64,000 nt of DNA, from the NCBI GenBank assembly GCA_019614645.1, contig JABWDB010000009.1, positions 6,181,501 through 6,245,500 of the forward strand, read 5' to 3'. The notes under the pieces are model-generated. The model ran no database searches, was not told the DNA's origin, and worked only from the letters and a program-made list of their open reading frames with translations. The stretch comes from Stratiolaelaps scimitus (Eukaryota; Arthropoda; Arachnida; Mesostigmata; Laelapidae). The position numbers and the translations under genes were made by a program. Shown in pieces: positions 11,661 to 23,059 of the stretch. Numbering within the stretch: the first letter of the stretch is position 1; every line of letters begins with the position of its first letter.

Positions 11661-13387
11661 CGTCTCCGTCTCCTTGTAACCCTATGTGCACGCTCCTTCC
11701 GCCAGCATTTACTCGTTCTTCACCCGGCATCGCCTGCTCTCCAATGGCCTTGAGCAGTTCCTGGATCCGGCACCCTTCACCGTTCACCCTTGTACCCCTT
11801 GATCTCTCTCTCTCCCTCTTTCTTCTGGGTCCCCACGATCGAATCTCTTCCGCGGCTGCTATTGCCGCCTCGTTTACCCATGCGGCATGCTGTCGTACTC
11901 TACCCAGCGATCTTCCCCATCACTTCATCCTCGAGATTTCATATCTACGCCGAGTGGCAGAAACAGAGAAAGAGAGGGCGACCTAGCCCAGCCGGAAGCC
12001 AGCAAGCCAGGCATGCCGCCGCCGCCGCCACCGCCGGTGTCGCTGCTGCTGCTGCTGTTATGAGGATGCACTTTTTTACATTTTACACAGCCAACGCCCG
12101 CCGACAACAGACTACCAGTCAGTCACGGGCTGAGTTTCACAGGAGCCAAGAAGAAGTTGAAGAGAGACAGGAAAAGTCCTGGGAGGGCGTCAGAGCAAGC
12201 ACCGGGCGGCGGCGGCGGCGGAGAAGAGCTGAGGCATCATCGGCGGCGGCGGAAGACGCCACACTGTATGCAGTGCTAGATGGGTAATGCCTTCAATAAT
12301 ACAAGCAAGCAAGAGAATCAACAACAGCAACAGCGTCATGGACGCTACGAGCGCCATGGGTAGCAGTGGCCGCGGCGAATTAAGCAGGAGGAGCGGAGAG
12401 CTTCCGCCAAAAGGCCAGGGCGGCGAGCAGCAGAGCGAGCGAGCGAGGCGGGGCGGGGCCCTGTTAGACCTGGCCAGGTTGATAGGCTCAATGAGCCAAA
12501 AAGGATTGCGACAAAGAAGCTATAACGATCTGCGACCTAACCATCAAAGCTACCACCACGATTACTGCTATGATTAGAATGTTGTAGTCGTCGAAGTGGC
12601 TGTAGCTGTGCTTCGTCACCTGGACGACGACGACAACAACAACGAATGAGCCTGAATGATGTCGGCTGTCAGCTGGGCAAGCGCGAAATGCTGAGGCGGA
12701 AAGAAAGTGATCACCTCTAGGGTTAATTGCCTTCAGCTTCAGATACAATTGAAGATTGTGTTGCGAATCGAACGATCAAAGAGGCATCGAGATGGCGTGA
12801 TAGCCAACTGTCGTGGAGATCAATATCTGTTGATTGAACATCTAGCAATATGTTATATAATAACACGATTCTTCGGCAACCTGCCTGTCACCGTTGGCAT
12901 GCGCGCACTTCAGTTACGGATACTGCGAAGTCCGGTCGTTCCCGTTTTTCTGCCGGAGGTGACTTCGTCGCAGCTCGAGACGGCCACGACAGTCACTCCA
13001 ACAACGACCTCAAGCTACATTTTTTCACCTCGCCGAGTTGGAGTCATCTGCGTCAGTGTATTCTTTTTTGAAGCTTTGAGAGTGTGCCCACATTCCCTAC
13101 CAGCTTCCCCCCCCTGTTAGCCTAGTCGAAACGCACCTCTCTCAAGAGTCTAAACTGCCAACCTCACGCAACTGAACCAACGTTCAGTCACTAGCGCTCG
13201 TGCCCCTGACCGACCGCCTGCCACCTCCGCTCGAGGTTTTCTACATCCGTTGAGAGCGATTTGAGAGAACGGGAACATAGAGCGCAGCCGAGGGGGGTGG
13301 GGTGTGAGGGGTAGTAGTAGTAGGGTGGAGTTCCTTGCCGCAGCGTCATCTCCGGCGTAGACGGGGAATGAAACTCGACAGCTCCGT

Positions 13388-13996
13388 TTGCCTCAAAATC
13401 TCGTGACTGTTGCTCTCTTGGCACAAGAGTTAGTGTTGCCGCCGCCGCCGCCGCCGACACCGACGCGGGCACTTCTTATATCTTGGTCCTCCACCTATGC
13501 CTCAGCGCAGCAGCGTTCAGTGGTCCAACTCCGTCGATCGGCGAATGCTTCCCCTCCATCTCAAGCAATAGTAGAGTATCTCCTTGATGTCACAGTCGAG
13601 ACAACCACTTCCTCGTCCAGCCACTCGGTAGTCTCAATAAGGAAGAACAAAACTTCCGTTGGACGGACAGCCAAAATGCAAAAATATCCACAACCTGGAG
13701 TTGGTTGCCACGGCCGGCTAGCCAGTCCTTTGTCTGCGCCCCCTTTTCTCATGCTGTTCCGAGTTGCGGCCACCACGAAGGCAGACCATACTTATAATGC
13801 ACACCCCCACCCTACTTGCGCCACACCTCGGCCAGGAGCACTGGGGCCTCGACAATGCCACACTGCCGTCCAGTGTTGTATGTTCTCTCATTTTGTGCGT
13901 CACTACATGGATGCCTGCGGGTGTGACCAGGCCTTACGACGCTGCCGCTTCTGGCATACCATGGCCCCTTCGACCCGCGTCGATGGATCTATGAAG
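13388..13996 (+). CDS. Candidate exon: long Cys/His-containing open frame ending at a donor
   Basis: A frame free of stops for more than 200 codons runs from an in-frame TAG at 13378 up to ATGAAG|GTATGT, a very good donor at 13996, and stays open to 14077 beyond it. A possible acceptor lies near 13430 (pyrimidine-rich stretch then GGCACAAG). The N-terminal part begins with a Pro6 run from GCC-type triplets and a Ser/Thr stretch. The last 50 codons before the donor are rich in Cys and His (QCCMFSHFVRHYMDACGCDQ). No known zinc-binding spacing was matched. The frame has no ATG near its start, so it could only be an internal or terminal exon. Frames this long are unusual by chance here, but the GC-rich patch makes them less so. 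Confidence 0.2.
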
Positions 13997-14099
13997 GTAT
14001 GTATAGCCCAAACCGAAACGAGTTCAGTTTGCTACGGGGGCAGCCGAGTGAGCGGTTGCCCAGCGTTGGCAGGGTAGAATCAAGTCGGCAGAGTGCGGA

Positions 14100-17000
14100 G
14101 GCGGTGGTCGTCGTGTACGGTGGTGGTGGCGGCGGCGGCGAGCCAGGTGAAACCGAGATTCTATTCCGCTTGGAGCTCAACACGAAGGGAAAACGCCACC
14201 CAAAATGGATTCTCTACCCTGAATATCTTATTGCCAAACCAATGGCACAGAGATGAGACCGCAGAAAGACCACGATCACGTGGCTATCACTAGCGCTGAA
14301 CTAGCGATATATCTATATGTCTTGAGGATAGCGCACCACACAGACTCGACCGTGACAGCTCCTGTCCTGCTCGGAGATGGTGCAGACAACAGAAGGCCGG
14401 CGAGAGAGAGCCAATAGCCAACCTCGTCGAGAAGATCTGACCAAAAAGAAGACTCACCACAGTGAGACTCAGATCCCAAGTCGATTCCCCATCGCTAGTC
14501 GAGCAACGAGGAAGAGATACAACCGCTTTAGCAGGCCTGCCTGTGTATGATATGATGACCTGTCCATGTTATTGTTGCACGGCACACGCGGACACACACT
14601 ATCCGCACTAACTATTAAAGAGATAGGAGTCGAAGGCAGCTGCGAACACATCGGTGATGACGAGTTCACGGCGGACGACGAGCCGTAATCGCGAGTCAAC
14701 GAGTGAGTGTCGGTCTGTGCGTATGTATCTATATCAAACGATCAGCAGAGGCAAATAGAACAGGCACAAGCAGCAGCAGCAGCAACATCGAGGCTAACTG
14801 TTGTGTGTCCGAGTGTAACAATGTGGGGCGGGTGTTATGGGTCTCCGATAGATGGATACATAGAGATATCGATAGATACTCGACACGAACGACTCGTGAT
14901 GAAATGTCAGGAAGATAAAATGGACAATACCGGATATGGTGGAGAAGGAACGTGATAGAGAAATTCTCTGCTTATGTATTTACTTTGCTGGTTATTCGGA
15001 GACAAGAATAATAATAATAATAATAATAATAAACAGTTACATGACACCATGAAATGCGCGGCAGTGCAACTCCACTTTTTGACTTATCCACCGGCGAAGA
15101 AAGGAATCTCTGCTGCACCACTGTCCAGCTGGATATACTGCCGCCTGGCTCGAGCTTTCTTGTTACCGGTGAATTTTCTTAGTACCATTTCAGAGTATCC
15201 ATAAACTACGAGCAGGGAGCTTCCACAACGACATTCATCGAATCAAACAATACGCGTCCACCCTCAGATCGGCCGTGCCGTCCGTCGCTTCTATAAACCG
15301 CAAATGTTGCCCTTCGAAGCAGTAGCAGCAGCTGCGTATGCAAACGCGTCCGAAAAAAAACCGTCTAAAGAATTAATGAACCACAAGGATTCGCAACGAC
15401 TGGCTAGCTAGCATCGATAACGAGCATCAGCATCCTGTGTATACGCTACAGCTATGTAGATCACCGCTGTGAAAGAAATCACTAATCAGTTTTCTCAATT
15501 TTAACATGAGAAGACACCACTGCATCCACTCAGTCAGAAGTTAGCCTGCCGTATTTGTCTTCTGCCCGGTGACGAATTGCTACCAGAAGAAGTACAATCT
15601 CTTACTGTGCCTCTACACTGACATCCTGCGAAAGCGAACATATACACGCTCAGTAATGTCCCTGTTCTCAAGGGCCTTGTTAAACGATTCGGTGCGTTCA
15701 CAGTGTTCATTGCGGTCTCACACTGCGGCGTCGGCGTCATACACCACCAGTTAGCAGTGACGCAGACCCGAACAGGGCGGCAGGGCTTGTTCCTCCATTG
15801 TGTGAACCCCTCCTATGGCTTTCCTACTGTTGTTTTTGTTATTGTTGTGTGAACGCTAATCGATTAAAATTCAACACACAAAATTAAGTGATCGCCACCG
15901 TTTCATTGTCATGTTACATAACGTGTGGCTCAGTCTTGTCCTGTTGTTGATTCCCCTGTAGCGCTGTGTTCGGCTGTGTGTCATCTCCCGTCTCGAGGGA
16001 ACAACGTTTGCCAACTTTTGCGAGCATTGCCGGAACGCCGACCAACAGCCCAGCTGCGAGCATGCGTCAGCGGCAACGCGGGGCTACAGAGGAGGCCTGG
16101 TAAACAACGCAATGAAACAGATGAACGCTGACGTCCACCGTCAGTGCTGATGTGTCCTCTGACGTCGCATGTGCTCAGTTTGGTTGGCTCGGAATAGAGC
16201 GCCGCACAGGGAACTCGATAATTGGACGCGTTAAATCACGTTGAATGATGAACGCTGTCGTTGTCATAAACGCAGATCAGTCACGGCGTCTTTGGCGGCG
16301 GCGAACGGCCTCGGTCATTCGACATCGCCAAAGACCATGCCAAGACTGTCCGCCGCATGGGTGGCATCGCTACTCGGAGTGCAACATATCGTTAGGCTGA
16401 GGTGGGCACTGAACAAAGGTGATAATAACCGTATGGCCACTGGAATTTCAATTCGTCAGTTCGAATGTCCGTATGACCCACAATTGGTCGATAATAATAT
16501 AAACGATAGGCTTGGTAGCCCACCACCCCCCAGCCGGTTCACGTTTGTATTCCCGTGTATCGGTGTGTCCGCGTTGATGGCGTGTAACGTGTGATACCTA
16601 TTCGGCGAAGATTGCGGCTCGCTTGAATCTTGCTCAACCAGTAACATCTTGCTAGAATTGCTACGGACTTTTTTTCTAAGCATAATGCTGGTTAAGTCTC
16701 TCAAGCCAATTTTCCTCCACAATGGAGTACTATAAACGTACGCTTGATGGGCAAGCCATATGCGCTATATTTCGTAGTCGCTTAAGGACCTTCGCACGAC
16801 GAGTCTCCTCGAGCTGGAGTCGAACGCCCATCACCGCCGGCAAGAAACCGACAGCTTCTCGACACTCAGCGTTCGTTGCTGGTGTTCTCTCTCTCTCTCT
16901 GTTTACCTCAAAACGTAACGAAATTCGCAAATCAGCGAAGCCAAAAACGTCTTTCTCAGTCAGCACGGCACGCGGGCCAACAATCCACAAAACCCTGCGA

Positions 17001-17115
17001 CTTCTACTAATGCCGGCCACTCCAGCAAACCATTGATAACCACGAAGTCATTCACTCGGAAGAAGCCTATATATGCATGTACTGTAAGAGGCTAAAAATA
17101 TGGCAAAACATTTTT
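14100..17115. other. No gene recognised; plain unique DNA
   Basis: Short overlapping frames only. It contains an (AAT)n tract and a GGC/GGT patch near 14110-14140. Nothing resembling an exon with matched boundaries was seen. Confidence 0.5.
15007..15032. repeat. (AAT)n triplet repeat
   Basis: Pure AAT units. Confidence 0.95.
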
Positions 17116-17133
17116 CGAACACTGCAGTGTTCG
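17116..17133. repeat. Perfect 18-bp palindrome
   Basis: CGAACACTGCAGTGTTCG equals its own reverse complement. It contains inverted GAACA/TGTTC half-sites, the type bound by steroid-class nuclear receptors, but spaced by 6 bp instead of the usual 3. Binding is not implied. Confidence 0.9.
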
Positions 17134-18189
17134 GCTAAAAAGCTGTGACCGATGCTGTTGACAAAACGTCCCGTGGTTATTTTTGTCCCCTCCTCTTTCG
17201 CTCTTATTTTCTCAACGAGTTCCAACAATCTGACAGAAATGTAAATCGCAAACACACCAGCACACACCAGCGCGTCGTTTTCGACGGAAGACCGAAGCCC
17301 GAAGTCCGCGAAACAGCCGAGTCGAGACGGCGAAGACTCGCTAGAAAGTGTCGCTGATGCTGTTGCTGCCGCCGCCGCTGTTGTGACTGAGGCAAGCGCC
17401 AGGGGGAAATATAAGGCAAACCTCAGAAAACCGGCAGCTTAGCGACACGACTGGATCATCAGCTTGTAGCCGCGGCTGATACTGTGTTCAGCCGGCGCCG
17501 GTGGCCAGCCGATGTGATGCTGGTCGCGCGTCCGCGGCAGCGTCAACTCGTCAGTAGCCGCGAAGCGCGCTGGCTACCCGGCACAGGCTATAGCAATGGG
17601 GTGGCAGGCGAAAATGGCCAAGACTCCGTATGTGTCCGAAGGGCAGCTATCGGTAACATTCACAACATTCTGGGACCAACTCGCTCGTTTCTATCTCGGC
17701 GTCAACAACAACAACAGCAACAGCGGTATGACATCGTCTTCTTTCAACAGTTGCTCATCGTTGGATTACTTCTGGTGGCGACGCACTGCGGCGGTGTTGC
17801 TCGTGGTGCATAGCACATTTCACCTTTTTCGCTTTTGGTCTCCGAGTAAAATGCGCTGTCATACTAGTGAGACGCGCGAGCATCATTGCTACACGCTGAC
17901 AGAACGCGCCGACGCATACACAGATAGGCGTTTACACGCGGACACACAGTCAAACAAACTAACTTATGTACAGAGAAAAAATCTGATACGAAAACGCTCC
18001 TCGGCCCGTGGACGCGCACACTTTGAGCAGAGGAAATATAGCGCGCAGTTTGACTACAAGTTCACTTTTGTGGCGATTCGCATCGAGATGCCGAGGGAAG
18101 AGAACCAAGGGACCCGATAGGCGAGTGTGGCACCCGCTCAAGCTATATAGAATAAAACTCGTTAACTTTCTCACTAACATGTCATATAC

Positions 18190-18208
18190 ATATATATATA
18201 TATATATA
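18190..18208. repeat. (AT)n microsatellite
   Basis: Short pure AT tract. Confidence 0.92.
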
Positions 18209-18756
18209 CGCAAGGTAAAATCAGGCTGAAAAATGCTATTCCTCCGCAATTTGTATCTTAACGTATGAATTTCAGTTCTAGATATATTCCCCACCACCAT
18301 GCTCACCAAACTGGGTAAATTCACGAGTTACAGTGAAATTAAGTAGTTATAGAGTTTTGGAAACGTCGAACCACAACAGCATTCTACTTCACTAGGCCAA
18401 CAAATGGAGAACATATTTAAAATTGTAAAAATGGCTGACAAAACGCACAGGTCGCAGCCAACTCTGCTCGGTAATGCCACTGAGGCGGTCAGTGAATATA
18501 GCTGACGACAGAGCCATCATCGGCGCTAAAATAACAAAAAGGAACGTTCTCAGTGTTCTCCTGACTCTAAGAAAGTTCCAAGTAAATAGTGATGTTCAAC
18601 AGTGAATAGAGTCCCTGCAACGGTAAGTCAACGATAACGCGAGTGTTCCACCTGGGGGCACAACGTTCGTAGTTTTTTTTTCGGAGCAAACGCTCGATTT
18701 GGTTCCAGCTTATGCGGTATGTGGTATATGGTATTTGTTTTGGACATGATACCTAC

Positions 18757-18780
18757 ATATATATATATATATATATATAT
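18757..18780. repeat. (AT)12 microsatellite
   Basis: Pure AT tract of 24 bp. Confidence 0.95.
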
Positions 18781-19610
18781 AGATTCGCTATGGTATTAAG
18801 GGAAGCTTAAAAAACTGAGTTAATGTGTGTTGCTTGCAGGTTTGGCAGCATAGCAAAAGATTCATCGCGAATTAGGTCAGCAGTAACGAATAGACGCAAT
18901 CGAACTGGCTTCGTATACTGGCCGCTTTTGTTGCACAGGTTTCTATTCGATGTATGAGTATATATATAAAAAAAGATTGCAAATTCAATAATGCACTAAC
19001 TGTCACGAGATGCACACGCGTGCGTTTTTTTTTTTGATACAGGTCGCTAGATCGATACGCGAACCGTGTTTTGGGTTAACGGTCATACGGTTGATGTGCT
19101 CTCATATCCGTTCAATGAAGTTCCGTTGGATGGGCGAGACATTAAAAATCGATAATGCCTGTTGAAAGCCTCAGTCCACTGGCGGAAAATCGTTCACACG
19201 ACGAACACCGAATGCCACGGCGCCATATCGTAAATCTATCAATACGTGAAATTGACTAGAAACTTCACTATGCCAGGATGACGTGACCGGGTGGTTGCAC
19301 AAAATCAGTGCAATTCGAGCGCAATTTTCTGAAGCGGATTCTCTAATGCATCTTCGTCATAATGACGTTGCAGTTTTGTATAGCCTACGCTGCCGGTGTC
19401 ATCTCCGAGCGAACCGCTACTTCCAGTCGCCAGCCCAATTGAGTTTCAACGAAAGCTTAATTTTCATTTTGAAAATGTTTCATTTTGAATAGAATAATGT
19501 CCATGTTGATAATGACGACGAGAATCGACATCTAATAATCGTTTCATTTCTCTCGCCGCTGGCGCCATCGCCACCAGTACCACGAGTGCTTGCAGTCGCA
19601 GCAGGAACCA

Positions 19611-19613
<3 letters not shown>

Positions 19614-19645
<32 letters not shown>
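19614..19645. repeat. (AT)16 microsatellite
   Basis: Pure AT tract of 32 bp. Confidence 0.96.
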
Positions 19646-19647
<2 letters not shown>

Positions 19648-21230
19648 CTTTCGGTTGCAGCTTCGTCGCGGCATTCAGGCGGCCGTTCACGACCGCCTCT
19701 CTGCGAGAGTTGGCCGGAGAGTAGTACAAACGACGTGACGGGGGCCTTGGTATTGCATCCCGCCTCGTTCGCCAGGACACCGAAGATGTGCGTCACCTGT
19801 ATCTGACTATCTAACGTATAATGCAACTGGTGGAAGTTGTAATTGTGGCGTGCTGAAGGGATAATGACGCTGGTGGGACAACGGCGCCAGCGAGCGGCGC
19901 CGAAGGCCCGGTAGCAAAAAAAAATCTGCCGTTACAATTGATATTGATGCGGATGTGCTTGTTGCTGTGGCAGTAGCTGTGGTTGCCGAGGGAAGGTGGA
20001 TGCATTCATCTCAAAGTTGATGAACGCTCGAAACGGAAAATAATGCCTCCGCCGCATCCCCGCATTGAAAAGCTGCAACGCCGCCGCAAACAGCAGACGG
20101 TCTGCGACACGTCCCCGTCTTGCTACCGACCGCCTTGTAATACCTCGCAATGTGCCGCTCTCGTCCACAAAGGTGCGATCGAATCCCTATCGTTTACGTT
20201 TGCATCTGATACAGACTCATGCGAGCAAAAGTCGTCGACAAAGTTCTCTTTTCCCGACCCCAACTCGATCGCTGTTGATCCGGGCGACGGTTGAACATGC
20301 AACGATCCGTGTTCCAACACCCATTCGGTAAGACGACACGCTGACGATATTTTGGTGCATTTTCTCGACTGTGTCGTCTGCCTACGCCCGGCTGGACGGC
20401 CGCAGGCCGCGCCTTTTGCCTTCACCAGCCGTCCCCGAGATTCGACAACGGTCAGAAGTGGAAAAGGCGCGAATCGACAGGGGTCAGCTGGGCTATATCC
20501 TGCTTGGGTTCATTTTCGCATTGTTCCTTGTCGTTCGTTCGTTCTCCGCCTATACCTTTTATCGTGGTGACGCTCAAATGTTTTCCTCTCCATCTTCTTA
20601 TCTTAGCGATCCCCGCCCCACCTATCCGCCCGCGTTCTCAACGAAGTTGTCAGACAATTCGCGAGGCTTCTATGTAGCGTTGAATCTTAAGTAGTCGCCT
20701 GGCCTGTCGTTGCTGGCTCCCCGTCATCTCCCGCAACCGCACTCAGGCCACGCTGGTCCACGACGGTCGGCCGAACCTGTAGGGAGCGAGAGAGTCGCAA
20801 TATCTCCCGAGGACCCCGGGGTAAGAAGACAAGGGGTCACCGCCGAAACGAGAGACAAACGAAGGAACGGACCGGACAGGCAGCTGTCGTCGGACAGTCG
20901 TAAAGTGCGAATGTGACAGCGGTGTCCTTTCGAGAGAACGGCGGACATTGACGACAACGACGATACGAACAGTAGTAACAACAACAACAACAAAAGGACG
21001 ACAACAACAACAACCCCAACAACGACAGTTGCATTGCTGGAGGCAGCTAATAAAATAAATAAACACACACGAGCGCATCGTCGGCGTACACAAGCAGCAG
21101 TAGCACCGGCGGCTGCTGCTGCTGCTGCCGCCGCCACTACGCCGGTTCGATCGGACGACCCAACAAAGCTGGGTCTCACAAGCTTTCGCTTCGGACGCAC
21201 AGCCGTGCAGAAACGAACCTACGGATAGAT
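19646..21230. other. CpG-rich block with a strong plus-strand donor
   Basis: CpG- and triplet-rich DNA with open frames on both strands. These include a plus frame at 20371-20694 with one hydrophobic helix-like stretch (LGYILLGFIFALFLVV) and a minus frame at 20123-20425. CCCCGGG|GTAAGA at 20820 is an excellent donor. With the CpG content this suits the end of an untranslated first exon. No single frame stands out. Confidence 0.3.
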
Positions 21231-21495
21231 GGTCCCGAATTTATCCGGGTTTGGAACGGGGGTGGATTCCGTCTGTCGGGCAGCAGATACCCCCCGATCG
21301 AACGGACGGATGGTTCTGACACTCCACTCGATTCGACTGTTCCCTTGTCGCCAGGCGGGTCATTGGGGGGTATGGCTATATGTCGTTGTTTGTGAGTCGG
21401 TCCGCACGATATTGGAAACCCTGCATTCGAATGTTTGTCGAACAACAGCCCCTGAATACCGATGAGAATGCCCCAGTGTCGAGCAGGTCACTTAC

Positions 21496-21869
21496 CTAGA
21501 AAACAGAGATACACAGACACATGAGTACCGCGAATACACCACAACGAGGCGACAGAGGAAAATGGCGTCAATGGAAATGTATTCGAAATAGTGTAGAATA
21601 CTTGCTCCATTGGCTATTAAAATGAAAAATGAAATATAAAGGGCGATCCTGCAATCCACCTGAGTTACGAAACTCGTGTAGTAATTACCAGAATCTGGCT
21701 TGTATCCAAACCAACCTGATAGGACTATCCCACAGCATCGTAGTATGACCTCGCTATCGTCCTTTGAGGTCAGATCAAACACGATGAGAATTAAAACCCA
21801 AAAAGTCTGCGACCTCTGCGTCGGTCTTTGGCTCTCCGATGATACTGTGTCATCATCCTTCCAACTCAT
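21496..21869 (-). CDS. Candidate exon with hydrophobic segments, minus strand
   Basis: A minus-strand frame from an ATG at 21869 stays open for about 124 codons, right up to TTTTCTAG|GTAAGT. This is a near-consensus donor, and the first stop is the TAA inside it. The product has a polar N-terminus, a hydrophobic stretch (FWVLILIVF), a middle part GWFGYKPDSGNYYTSF, and two further hydrophobic stretches before the donor, so a membrane protein is possible. Codon use is even, without strong third-position bias. No family was recognised and no companion exon was found with certainty. Another minus frame at 22245-22600 begins at an ATG with a hydrophilic product and could be an upstream exon, but the junction is not visible. 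Confidence 0.22.
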
Positions 21870-22305
21870 TCATTTCCGTTATACTTGGCTCGGTCGCCCA
21901 TTACAAGCGTCCGCGTATATCGAGGACAATATCGATCTGCTATCCGGCGTAAAGTGTTGGCTAGCAAGCAACAAAACCCACAGCAATACAACGCTATCCT
22001 CGTACACTTGTACACACCCCATCCTCTCTCCCGAGCAGACGTCCGTATTGACAAGGTTCTCGCCTTGACAATCAAGGGCAGGGGCTCCTGCACATGGAAA
22101 TGGAAGTGTGATCTGCGGGTGCATGCGCAGATACGTCTGTCTTTGCTAGAACTGCTTGTTGGTCGACAACACATAGAGCAGATCGCACAGTTCGATTAGC
22201 GTTCGGCAAAATTTCTGGTCCAAATATCATCGATACATCCTTTCTCACGGTATTCCCACACCAACAACATCCGACTGTGACCATATATATATATCCTGAC
22301 AAGAG

Positions 22306-22321
22306 GCGGGCTGTAGCCCGC
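22306..22321. repeat. Small GC-rich inverted repeat followed by an A run
   Basis: GCGGGCT-GT-AGCCCGC has 7-bp arms and is followed by a run of seven A. It resembles a small hairpin but has no evident role. Confidence 0.75.
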
Positions 22322-22823
22322 GGAAAAAAAGAGTAAAAGTTGAAATGGTTACGGCCTTAGTTCTGCTGTACACAAATTCGAAGACGCTGATGATGCGCCG
22401 AAATGAGCCAACATGCCCGGAGCGGCGCGGAAAGCAACACTGAGCCAAATAGGTGTGAGGTGTCTTGCTCGCCATTGTGTGTATGCGCCTGCCAATGGGC
22501 TCTTTGTCCTTCGAAATTGTGCTTCTCGCAACGTTGGCTGCTCCTTCTTGGCCTTCTGTGTGATCCCTGTCCTCACTCTTACTCATGTTGTTACCGCCAA
22601 TGTCAATGAATGGCCGCATAGTAAACAGCAGCAACAGCAGCAGACCAAAGTCGATACTGACGATGAATGAACCCGATCATCGGAGCGCCACCGCACGGCG
22701 GCCGGTGGGGTGCCGGGGAGAACGACCCTAACCAACTCGTATATTTACTAGAGAGAGAGAGAGAGAGTGCTAGCGAGAGCGAGCCTGTGCTCAAGTGTAG
22801 CCTTGTTCGCCGCGTTCACTCAC

Positions 22824-23052
22824 ATGGCCAGGACACAAAACAGTCTCGCAATGGCTGTCCCCCGTGTAGCCAGTTGGCTCTATCTAGCCAGCGATCTGTA
22901 CTGCCTCGTCGATAACGACACATGCGCGCCCGGTCCGAGCGAGCAACGAGCACTCACTCTCACTGCGGAACAGTATAAAGCCAAAGGGCCCAACAGAGCT
23001 GATCCACGGCCGCCGCTACTGGTGTGGCGGAACAAGTTCTGCTCTGATATCG
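22824..23052 (+). CDS. Candidate first coding exon, protein not recognised
   Basis: From ATGGCCAGG at 22824 a frame of 76 codons stays open to GATATCG|GTAAGA, a strong donor ending in phase 1. The predicted start is followed by a mildly hydrophobic region (AVPRVASWLYLASDLYCLV), then a polar stretch rich in Pro, Arg and Lys with three Cys in all. Third positions lean to G/C. A TATAAAG at 22974 lies inside the frame and is probably coincidental. The same frame runs upstream to a GTG at 22767 without a stop. No family was recognised. The frame is of chance length, so the support is the start plus donor combination. Confidence 0.22.
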
Positions 23053-23059
23053 GTAAGAT

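Larger units (their letters stand above)
11124..13360. other. Triplet-repeat-rich DNA, no gene recognised
   Basis: Holds GCC/GCT runs, a TTG/GTG run, GGC runs near 12205-12255 and a CAG/CAA-dotted patch. Frames of 135-165 codons at 11579-12287 read as Leu/Ser/Ala runs because of these triplets. A short Ser/Arg/Gln-rich frame at 12287-12577 has no splice support. Confidence 0.45.
17134..19613. other. No gene recognised; plain DNA with TA tracts
   Basis: Overlapping frames of 109-174 codons at 17484-18120 lie on the plus strand, but they lack matched splice sites or a domain. CAACG|GTAAGT at 18622 is a good donor without a convincing upstream frame. GTTGCTTGCAG at about 18840 is a good acceptor without a downstream frame. 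Confidence 0.45.
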
